DNA of 17,977 nucleotides. Origin: an uncultured Lachnobacterium sp. Its GTDB lineage: Bacteria > Bacillota > Clostridia > Lachnospirales > Lachnospiraceae. Shown here piece by piece: positions 7,525-13,801 of the stretch. Numbering within the stretch: position 1 is the stretch's first letter; each line of letters opens with the position of its first letter. Where the stretch lies: positions 1 to 17,977 of the forward strand of contig CAMFPD010000020.1 in assembly GCA_945971355.1 (NCBI GenBank). Direction: 5' to 3'. Under the pieces are notes generated by a model, which ran no database searches, had not been told where the DNA came from, and saw nothing but the letters and a program-made list of their open reading frames with translations. A program made the translations under genes and the position numbers.

Positions 7525-8581
7525 TATTAAAAAGCTTATAAGTAAACCACTGTTTCTACCAATTTTCTGTATGATTCTGGTAATGGCTGTCAATATTATC
7601 TTTGACGCAATTAATGGAAATTTTGCACTTAATTTCTTCACTATTTCAGTTAGAAATGGTATTTTGTATGGTAGATTAATTGATGTATTAAACCGTGGTA
7701 GCGAAATTGCAATTCTTGCAATTGGAATGACACTCGTTGTTTCCTGCTCAGCTGGAACAGATATTTCTGTAGGATCCGTAATGTCACTTGCAGCATCTTT
7801 CTGTTGTATGCTTTTGGCTGGATTTGGTGTTTCATCTACAAGCTCGTACAATGTACCTCTTTTTGTAGGTGTTATCGCAGGTATCCTTCTTGCAGGAGTT
7901 TGTGGAGCATTTAATGGTGCACTTGTTGCTTTCTTGAATGTTCAACCTATGGTTGCCACATTGATTTTGTTCTCGGCAGCCAGAGCTATTGGTTTATTGT
8001 TATGTAACAACCTAATCGTATATGTACGTGTTGATTCATTTGGTGTATTTGGTGGTCATCTTGGAATTCTTCCAACACCTATTATAATCGCAGCTGTATG
8101 TATTCTTGTTGCTACAGTCTTACTTAAGAAGACAGCACTCGGACTTTATGTGCAGAGTGTTGGAATTAACAGAAAAGCATCTCGTATCGCAGGTGTTAGA
8201 TCTGAGAGAATTATTTTCATCTGCTACATTATCTGTGGTTTGTGTGCAGGTATTGCAGGTATCATTGCAAGCTCCAGAATAACATCAGCTGATTCAAATA
8301 ATATTGGACTTAATTTTGAGCTTGATGCTATTCTTGCTGTTGCTCTTGGAGGAAACAGTCTTGGTGGTGGTAAGTTCAGACTTGCTGGATCAATTATTGG
8401 TGCTTACACAATTCAGGCTATTACAACAACATTGTATGCTCTGGGTGTATCGACAGAGCAGGCACCTGTATACAAAGCAATTATCGTTATCATAATTGTT
8501 GCTATTCAGGCTCCTCCAGTTAAGGCATTCTTTGCACGCAGACAGGCAAAGAAAGCAGCATTAAAAGGAGGTGTGGCATAA
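7517..8581 (+). CDS. Sugar ABC transporter permease, YtfT-like
   Basis: This 354-residue integral membrane protein forms one half of the importer channel. It is of the BPD_transp_2 type, with about 8-10 hydrophobic helices. NGILYGRLIDVLNRGSEIAILAIG, the family motif AGTDISVGSVMSLA, LKKTALGLYVQSVGIN and ELDAILAVALGGNSLGGG all follow E. coli YtfT closely. I place the start at ATG 7517 rather than the upstream in-frame ATG 7499, because GGAGGTGG (7504-7511) is ideally spaced and the shorter form begins at the usual MTNIKK-like basic end. It overlaps the ATPase gene by 8 bases and shares a TAATG junction with the second permease. The bases usually reading GGIDLSVG read AGTDISVG here, a mild variant. 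Confidence 0.92.
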   Translation: MTNIKKLISKPLFLPIFCMILVMAVNIIFDAINGNFALNFFTISVRNGILYGRLIDVLNRGSEIAILAIGMTLVVSCSAGTDISVGSVMSLAASFCCMLLAGFGVSSTSSYNVPLFVGVIAGILLAGVCGAFNGALVAFLNVQPMVATLILFSAARAIGLLLCNNLIVYVRVDSFGVFGGHLGILPTPIIIAAVCILVATVLLKKTALGLYVQSVGINRKASRIAGVRSERIIFICYIICGLCAGIAGIIASSRITSADSNNIGLNFELDAILAVALGGNSLGGGKFRLAGSIIGAYTIQAITTTLYALGVSTEQAPVYKAIIVIIIVAIQAPPVKAFFARRQAKKAALKGGVA

Positions 8582-9600
8582 TGAAATCATTAAAGAAAAT
8601 TAATGGAAATACATTGCTCCTCCTTATCACAATTGCACTTTTTGTTGTGATGTACATAGCAGGTTGTGTTGTATATTCTACTAAAGGTTTTACGCACTTA
8701 CAGACTTTCTTAAATATCTTGATTAACAATGCAGGACTTCTCTGCGTAACATGTGGAATGACATGTGTTATGTTGACTGGTGGAATTGATATTTCGGTAG
8801 GATCACTTATTGCTATGGATTGTATGTTCATTGCAGTAGGTATTGAGAAATGGAATATGAATCCAATTCTTCTCATGGTTCTTGTACTTGTGATAGGCGC
8901 TGTGTTTGGAATGGTTCAGGGCTTCTGCGTTGGATATCTCAAAATTCAGCCATTTATCGTTACAATGGCAGGTATGTTCTTTGGACGAGGCATGACCGCA
9001 GTTATTTGTACAGAGCAGGTATCTGTAAGTAGTAGTGAATTATTTGTAAAGATTGCTCAGACAAAAATTGAACTCCCATTTGGTGCATACACAAATAACA
9101 AGGGTGTTCTCCAGGTTCCATATGTCAGAATTCCGGTTGTAATTGCACTGGTTGTTCTGATAATAGTATTCCTGATGCTTAAGTATACTAAGTTTGGTAG
9201 AAGCTTATATGCTGTAGGTGGAAGTGAGCAATCCGCAGTAATGATGGGACTTGATGTTGCAAAAACAAAATTAAAAGCATATGTTCTTTCTTCTGTACTG
9301 TGTTCAATCGGAGGTATTTGCTTCTGTCTGAATACCATGTCAGGAAGTGTACAGCAGGCAACGGGGCTTGAAATGGATGCAATTTCTTCAGCCGTAATTG
9401 GAGGAACACTGTTAACCGGTGGTGTTGGAAATGTCATTGGTTCGTTCTTTGGTGTATTGATTAATGGTACTATTTCAACACTTGTTAAGACAAATGGTAA
9501 GCTGTTAAGCTCATGGTCTAATATTGCAGTAGCAGCATTACTTTGTTTCTTCATTATTTTGCAGAGTGTATTTGCAAAAATCAAAGAGAAGAGCAAATAA
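8581..9600 (+). CDS. Sugar ABC transporter permease, YjfF-like
   Basis: This 339-residue integral membrane protein is the second channel half. LTGGIDISVGSLIAMD, LKIQPFIVTMAGMFFGRGMTAVI, YAVGGSEQSAVMMGLDVAKTKLKAYVLS and SAVIGGTLLTGGVGNVIGSFFGV match E. coli YjfF, including the AGMFF-RG segment that separates YjfF from ribose permeases. The start overlaps the stop of the previous gene by one base (TAATG), with AAAGGAGG just upstream, so the two permeases are translationally coupled. Having two different permeases with one double ATPase is the YtfQ-YtfR-YtfT-YjfF layout and not the single-permease ribose or methyl-galactoside layout. A GAAA-capped hairpin follows the gene. Confidence 0.93.
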   Translation: MKSLKKINGNTLLLLITIALFVVMYIAGCVVYSTKGFTHLQTFLNILINNAGLLCVTCGMTCVMLTGGIDISVGSLIAMDCMFIAVGIEKWNMNPILLMVLVLVIGAVFGMVQGFCVGYLKIQPFIVTMAGMFFGRGMTAVICTEQVSVSSSELFVKIAQTKIELPFGAYTNNKGVLQVPYVRIPVVIALVVLIIVFLMLKYTKFGRSLYAVGGSEQSAVMMGLDVAKTKLKAYVLSSVLCSIGGICFCLNTMSGSVQQATGLEMDAISSAVIGGTLLTGGVGNVIGSFFGVLINGTISTLVKTNGKLLSSWSNIAVAALLCFFIILQSVFAKIKEKSK

Positions 9601-9620
9601 TGTTTATACTAACACCTTTT

Positions 9621-9642
9621 GGGGGCAGGGAAACCTGCTCCC
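9621..9642 (+). terminator. Hairpin after the second permease gene
   Basis: GGGGGCAGG (9621-9629), a GAAA tetraloop and CCTGCTCCC (9634-9642) form a 9-bp stem with one G-T pair. GNRA loops make very stable hairpins. Only TTTGTGT follows, so it may terminate partly or protect the upstream message; the second binding-protein gene begins 84 bases further on. Confidence 0.6.
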
Positions 9643-9667
9643 TTTGTGTAGATTCTTATATTTAAGC

Positions 9668-9697
9668 TTGAATACAGATGTTATTTAAAATTATTAT
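9668..9697 (+). promoter_or_regulatory. Weak candidate promoter for the second binding-protein gene
   Basis: TTGAAT (9668-9673) and TATTAT (9692-9697) are 18 bases apart in an AT-rich stretch, with a predicted start near 9704. This is possible but not distinctive; read-through from the transporter operon is an equally good explanation. Confidence 0.25.
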
Positions 9698-9725
9698 ATG
9701 GTTGAAAATAAGGATGGAATTATTT

Positions 9726-10757
9726 ATGAAGAGGGTTTTTGGCAGATGGATGCCAGTTGTTGCCAGTTTGACTATGATATGCACTCTTTTGACAGGGTGC
9801 GGATTTGAGTATAATTCTGAGACCGAGACTGAAACTGCAGATGTGTCTCAGAACGGTCAGTTTATTGTGGTGGGTATAGCTCAGGTTGGTTCTGAATCAG
9901 ATTGGAGAACTACTAATACAAAGTCATATGCAACAACATTTACAGAGGAAAATGGATATCATCTGTTATTTGAGGATGGACAGCAGGAACAGGAAAATCA
10001 GGTTAAGGCTGTAAGAGAGTTTATATTACAGGGGGTTGATTATATTGTAATTGATCCGGTGGTGGAAACAGGATGGGAGTCGGTACTTGAGGAAGCTCGT
10101 GATGCTGGTATTCCTGTAATTCTTGTGGATAGGCAGATTTCTACTGATGATGAGAGCTTATATACTTGTTTTGTTGGTTCTGATTTTACGCTGGAGGGAC
10201 AAAGGGCTGGAGAGTGGCTTGAAAATTATCTGAGTGACAGGAATATGAATGAGGATGAGATAAATATAGTTACACTTCAGGGAACGCTGGAATCATCGGC
10301 ACAGCTTGGAAGGACAGAGGGCTTTGCAAAGATTAGCAGATACCATGATAACTGGAATATGTTAGATGCAAAATCCGGTGAATTTACTCAGGCAAAGGGG
10401 TATGAGGTTATGGCAGAATTTCTTGATTTGTACCCTGATATAGATGTGGTAGTGTGCGAGAATGATAATATGGCATTTGGAGCAATCGAAGCTATAGAAG
10501 ATGCTGGAAAAGAGCTTGGGCCAAATGGGGATATGATAATCATTTCTTTCGATGCGATAAAGGCAGGAATGGAGGAAGTGATGAAGGGTAATATTGCTGT
10601 GGACTTTGAATGTAATCCTCTTCTCGGTCCCGAGGTTGATGCCATAATTCAAAAGCTTGAGAAGGGTGAAAAGATTGGAAAGGTAACATATGTGAGTGAG
10701 ACTTACTATGATTTTACAATGGATCTTGAAAACATAGTTAATAAGAGAATTTATTAG
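9726..10757 (+). CDS. Sugar-binding lipoprotein, YtfQ-like (second copy)
   Basis: This 343-residue lipid-anchored binding protein is paralogous to the one at 4813. The signal peptide ends in lipobox L22-T-G-C25, followed by a short acidic linker (ETETETAD) with no repeat array. The fold segments GIAQVGSESDWRTTNTK, DGQQEQENQVKAVREFI, DYIVIDPVVETGWESVLEEA, AGIPVILVDRQIS and SGEFTQAKGYEVM are even closer to E. coli YtfQ than the first copy; DGQQ-QENQ-KAVR-F is nearly the same. I chose ATG 9726 because it gives a standard signal peptide, with AAGGA (9710-9714) 11 bases upstream. ATG 9714 and ATG 9678 are in frame but add an atypical N-terminus. It lies after the permeases and a hairpin, so it may be made at a different level. 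It could be an alternative ligand receptor, or a sensor that presents sugar to the histidine kinase. Confidence 0.9.
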   Translation: MKRVFGRWMPVVASLTMICTLLTGCGFEYNSETETETADVSQNGQFIVVGIAQVGSESDWRTTNTKSYATTFTEENGYHLLFEDGQQEQENQVKAVREFILQGVDYIVIDPVVETGWESVLEEARDAGIPVILVDRQISTDDESLYTCFVGSDFTLEGQRAGEWLENYLSDRNMNEDEINIVTLQGTLESSAQLGRTEGFAKISRYHDNWNMLDAKSGEFTQAKGYEVMAEFLDLYPDIDVVVCENDNMAFGAIEAIEDAGKELGPNGDMIIISFDAIKAGMEEVMKGNIAVDFECNPLLGPEVDAIIQKLEKGEKIGKVTYVSETYYDFTMDLENIVNKRIY

Positions 10758-10808
10758 ACAAATAAAATAAGTTGTTTAAATAAAAATATAACTGACAAGT
10801 AAAAATGC

Positions 10809-10837
10809 TTGACACCTTATGCCTGTTGTGATATTCT
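10809..10837 (+). promoter_or_regulatory. Strong promoter for the ylxM-ffh-rpsP-khpA unit
   Basis: A perfect -35 box TTGACA (10809-10814) and TATTCT (10832-10837) are separated by 17 bases, and the -10 carries a TGA extension (10829-10831). This is the best sigma-A promoter in the window. The start would be near 10844, which makes the leader before ATG 10855 very short; the ribosome site AAGGTG lies at 10842-10847. No convincing terminator lies between the second binding-protein gene and this promoter. Confidence 0.75.
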
Positions 10838-10854
10838 CTTCAAGGTGAATGACT

Positions 10855-11199
10855 ATGGAAGAGAAACTTACACAGGCATATTTATTTGATTTTTATGGCG
10901 AAATGCTCAATGAACATCAGCGAAGAATATACGAAGATTTTGTTTTTAATGATCTTTCTCTGGGAGAGATTGCCGGGGAAGAGGGCATAACAAGGCAGGG
11001 CGTTGCGGATATGGTGAAAAGATGTGACAAGAAGCTCAGGGATTATGAGAACAAGCTTCACCTTGTGGAAAAATTTATCTCAATCAAAAATGATGTGGAG
11101 CGGATTAAGGGACTTGCCAGTGAATTTAAGAAGTCAAATAATGTTACGATAATGAATGAAATTGAATTAATTTCGAATCAGATTATTGAGGAGCTATAA
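10855..11199 (+). CDS. ylxM: YlxM family helix-turn-helix protein (SRP-associated)
   Basis: This 114-residue cytoplasmic protein belongs to the YlxM/UPF0122 family, which is usually encoded directly before ffh and whose members have been linked to SRP function. The N-terminal half has a sigma-factor-region-4-like helix-turn-helix: LNEHQRRIYEDFVFNDLSLGEIAGEEGITRQGVADMVKRCDKKL. A helical, coiled-coil-like tail follows. ATG 10855 is preferred to the in-frame ATG 10849 because AAGGTG (10842-10847) is 7 bases from the former and only 1 from the latter. The stop is one base before the ffh start region (TAATATG), so the two are coupled. Confidence 0.88.
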   Translation: MEEKLTQAYLFDFYGEMLNEHQRRIYEDFVFNDLSLGEIAGEEGITRQGVADMVKRCDKKLRDYENKLHLVEKFISIKNDVERIKGLASEFKKSNNVTIMNEIELISNQIIEEL

Positions 11200-11200
11200 T

Positions 11201-12571
11201 ATGGCATTTGACAGCTTATCAGAAAAACTGCAGAACGTTTTCAAAAACCTGCGCAGTAAAGGCAGACTTACAGAGGATGATGTCAAGGCTGCTCTTAAAG
11301 AAGTTAAGATGGCACTTCTTGAAGCGGATGTTAATTTTAAGGTTGTTAAGCAATTCACAAAGACTGTTCAAGAGAGAGCAATTGGACAAGATGTGATGAA
11401 TGGACTCAATCCTGGACAGATGGTTATCAAGATTGTTAACGAAGAGATGATTAATCTCATGGGTTCAGAGACCACAGAGATTGCGTTTCGCCCAGGAAAA
11501 GAGCTGACCGTTATTATGATGGTTGGTCTTCAGGGTGCAGGTAAAACAACAACCACTGCAAAAATAGCAGGAAAGCTTAAGACGAAAGGTAAGAAGGTAC
11601 TGCTTGCAGCCTGTGATGTATATCGTCCAGCCGCTATTGAACAGTTGCAAATAAATGGTAAAAAGCAGGATGTTGAAGTATTCTCCATGGGAGATAAGAA
11701 TAAACCAGAGGATATTGCAAAGGCTGCTGTGGAGCACGCTAAGAAAAATGATTTTAATGTGCTCATTATAGATACTGCAGGACGTCTTCATGTAGATGAG
11801 GATATGATGGCAGAGCTTATCAGAGTGAAAGAGGCTACAGATGTGTTCCAGACAATTCTTGTTGTGGATGCTATGACAGGTCAGGATGCAGTAAATGTAG
11901 CAGGAACCTTTGATGAGAAGATTGGTATCGATGGAGTTGTTCTTACAAAGCTTGATGGAGATACCAGAGGTGGTGCGGCTCTTTCAATCAGAGCGGTCAC
12001 AGGAAAGCCAATCCTTTACGCGGGTATGGGAGAGAAACTTTCAGATTTGGAACAGTTCTATCCAGACAGAATGGCTTCGCGTATTCTAGGAATGGGCGAT
12101 GTTCTTTCGATGATAGAGAAGGCTCAGGAGAATATCGATGAGGAGAAGGCTCGTCAGCTTGAGCAGAAGATGCGCAAGAATGAATTTGACTTTGAGATGT
12201 ATTTGGAATCAATGAGTCAGATGAAGAAAATGGGTGGGCTTTCAAGTATTATGGGAATGATGCCTGGTATGGGATTTGGCAATGGAAAAATGCCAGAGGT
12301 CGATACGGATGCAGCTGAAAAAAATATGGCTCGCATTGAGGCAATTATATATTCTATGACACCTAAGGAAAGACAGAATCCTAACCTTTTAAATCCAAGC
12401 CGAAAAGCGCGAATCGCAAGAGGTGCAGGAGTTGAAGTTTCTGAGGTTAACAGGCTGGTAAAACAGTTTGAACAGACCAAGAAGCTTATGAAACAGATGC
12501 CTGGAATGATGGGCGGAAAAAAAGGCCGCAGAGGCGGCATGGGAAATTTGTTCAAAGGATTTCCATTTTAG
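11201..12571 (+). CDS. ffh: Signal recognition particle protein Ffh (SRP54)
   Basis: This 456-residue GTPase binds signal sequences emerging from the ribosome and, with the 4.5S/6S RNA, delivers them to FtsY. The domains are an N-terminal four-helix bundle (about 1-90), the GTPase G domain with G1 GLQGAGKTTT starting at residue 109, G3 DTAGR from 191 and G4 TKLDGD at 249-254, then a methionine-rich M domain (about 300-440) with MGMMPGMG, KQMPGMMGG and the SRP-RNA-binding stretch around NPNLLNPSRKARIARGAG. ATG 11201 is chosen over the in-frame ATG 11186 because MAFDSLSEKLQNVF is the family's standard start and GAGGAG lies just upstream, inside the end of ylxM. It is in one unit with ylxM and probably rpsP. 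No anomaly is seen. Confidence 0.97.
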   Translation: MAFDSLSEKLQNVFKNLRSKGRLTEDDVKAALKEVKMALLEADVNFKVVKQFTKTVQERAIGQDVMNGLNPGQMVIKIVNEEMINLMGSETTEIAFRPGKELTVIMMVGLQGAGKTTTTAKIAGKLKTKGKKVLLAACDVYRPAAIEQLQINGKKQDVEVFSMGDKNKPEDIAKAAVEHAKKNDFNVLIIDTAGRLHVDEDMMAELIRVKEATDVFQTILVVDAMTGQDAVNVAGTFDEKIGIDGVVLTKLDGDTRGGAALSIRAVTGKPILYAGMGEKLSDLEQFYPDRMASRILGMGDVLSMIEKAQENIDEEKARQLEQKMRKNEFDFEMYLESMSQMKKMGGLSSIMGMMPGMGFGNGKMPEVDTDAAEKNMARIEAIIYSMTPKERQNPNLLNPSRKARIARGAGVEVSEVNRLVKQFEQTKKLMKQMPGMMGGKKGRRGGMGNLFKGFPF

Positions 12572-12622
12572 GAACTTTTGATATAGATTAAAACATATTT
12601 TATTAAACGGAGGAAACATATC

Positions 12623-12868
12623 ATGGCAGTTAAAATCAGATTAAGAAGAATGGGACAGAAGAAGGCTCCTTTCTATAGAATCGTTGTTGCAGATTCTAGA
12701 TCACCAAGAGATGGAAGATGTATCGAGGAAATCGGAACATACGATCCAACTAAAGAGCCAAGCGAGTATCATGTAAATGAGGAGTTAGCTAAGAAGTGGT
12801 TAGCTAACGGAGCTCAGCCAACAGAGACTGTAGCAAAAATCTTCAAGAACGCAGGTATCGAGAAATAA
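12623..12868 (+). CDS. rpsP: 30S ribosomal protein S16
   Basis: This 81-residue small-subunit protein binds 16S rRNA and is needed for 30S assembly. The sequence VKIRLRRMGQKKAPFYRIVVADSRSPRDGR is diagnostic for S16, and the length is normal. An ideal GGAGGAAAC site precedes the ATG. It lies 51 bases after ffh and 20 bases before khpA, with no terminator in either gap, so it is probably co-transcribed from the promoter at 10809. Confidence 0.98.
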   Translation: MAVKIRLRRMGQKKAPFYRIVVADSRSPRDGRCIEEIGTYDPTKEPSEYHVNEELAKKWLANGAQPTETVAKIFKNAGIEK

Positions 12869-12888
12869 GAATTTAACGAGGTGGCGTA

Positions 12889-13119
12889 ATGAAAGAATTG
12901 GTTGAAGTAATTGCAAAATCTTTAGTTGATAATCCGGACGAAGTTACCGTTACAGAGACTGAGAACGAGAAAGCAATTGTTTTGGAATTACGTGTTGCAC
13001 AGTCTGACATGGGCAAGGTAATCGGCAAGCAGGGCCGTATTGCTAAAGCAATTCGTGCTGTTGTTAAAGCCGCAGCCTCTAAAGAAGACAAAAAGGTTAT
13101 TGTTGAGATAGTACAGTAG
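12889..13119 (+). CDS. khpA: KH-domain RNA-binding protein KhpA (YlqC)
   Basis: This 76-residue single-KH RNA-binding protein is nearly always found between rpsP and rimM in Firmicutes. The RNA-contacting GxxG loop is G46-K-Q-G49 in MGKVIGKQGRIAKAIR, preceded by the family N-terminus MKELVEVIAKSLVDNPDEV. KhpA partners KhpB in some Gram-positives and affects cell division and RNA metabolism. GAGGTGGCG lies just before the ATG. A terminator directly follows, ending this part of the unit. Confidence 0.95.
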   Translation: MKELVEVIAKSLVDNPDEVTVTETENEKAIVLELRVAQSDMGKVIGKQGRIAKAIRAVVKAAASKEDKKVIVEIVQ

Positions 13120-13125
13120 CATATT

Positions 13126-13155
13126 TGGCACCTCTTACTATGAGGTGCCATTTTC
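13126..13155 (+). terminator. Terminator after khpA
   Basis: TGGCACCTC (13126-13134), a 7-base loop and GAGGTGCCA (13142-13150) form a perfect 9-bp stem, followed by TTTTCT. It separates khpA from rimM. The gap of 164 bases up to rimM holds several AT-rich -10-like hexamers (for example TATAGA at 13236) but no clear -35 and -10 pair. Confidence 0.8.
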
Positions 13156-13283
13156 TCTATATGTGATGTCTGCATATTCTGCTTGCTATATATGTGGATA
13201 TGTGCGAATTAGTTTATTTCGTGGAATACAAATTGTATAGATAGAAAATAGTAATATTTATCAAATATATGTGAGGTAATATT

Positions 13284-13790
13284 ATGGAAGATATGCTTCA
13301 GGTTGGTGTCATTACACAGACACATGGTATCAGAGGGGAAGTTAAGGTTTTTCCAACTACAGATGATGCCGCCAGATTTAAGAAATTGAAAAAAGTTACT
13401 CTTGATAATGGCAAGGAGCGTCGAGAACTTGAGATTGCATCAGTCAAGTTTTTTAAGAATCTTGTGATTTTAAAGTTCAAGGGTATTGATAATATTAATG
13501 ATGTAGAAAAATACAAAAAAGCACCTCTGTATGTCACAAGAGAGGATGCAGTACCACTGGGAGAGAACGAGTATTTTATTGCAGATCTCATTGGCCTTAA
13601 GGTTATTTCTGATGAGGGAGAGGCACTTGGCATTTTAGATGATGTCCTTCAGACCGGGGCAAACGATGTTTATGTTGTAAAGTGTGATAATGGTGAAGAA
13701 ATACTTGTTCCTGCAATCAAAGATTGTGTCAAGAATGTAGATATAGAAGGCAAAGAGATAACACTTCATCTACTTCCAGGATTAAGATAA
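13284..13790 (+). CDS. rimM: Ribosome maturation factor RimM
   Basis: This 168-residue protein helps assemble the 30S head, acting with S19 and on 16S rRNA processing. The N-terminal RimM domain (about 1-90) opens with LQVGVITQTHGIRGEVKVFPTTDD, and the C-terminal PRC-barrel domain (about 96-168) includes NEYFIADLIGLKV, ANDVYVV and EILVPAIKDCVKNVDI. The length is normal. GTGAGG at 13271-13276 is well spaced for ATG 13284; ATG 13293 is a possible alternative with poorer spacing. trmD starts 11 bases after the stop, so these two are translated from one message. Since a terminator lies upstream, rimM needs either its own promoter in 13156-13283 or read-through. Confidence 0.96.
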   Translation: MEDMLQVGVITQTHGIRGEVKVFPTTDDAARFKKLKKVTLDNGKERRELEIASVKFFKNLVILKFKGIDNINDVEKYKKAPLYVTREDAVPLGENEYFIADLIGLKVISDEGEALGILDDVLQTGANDVYVVKCDNGEEILVPAIKDCVKNVDIEGKEITLHLLPGLR

Positions 13791-13801
13791 GGGATTATAA
13801 G

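Noticed and set aside
10758..10785. AGACAA / TTGTTT weak hairpin after the second binding-protein gene as terminator
   Set aside because: Short stem with a G-T pair, a 10-base loop and no T run; not convincing.
10813..10847. Inverted repeat CACCTT / AAGGTG around the ylxM promoter
   Set aside because: The first arm overlaps the -35 element and is upstream of the predicted start, so it would not be in the mRNA; six bases are easily chance.
13724..13801. Upstream extension of the TrmD frame
   Set aside because: It lies inside rimM, has no ribosome site and does not resemble TrmD, which begins with MNFHVLTLFPE at 13802.
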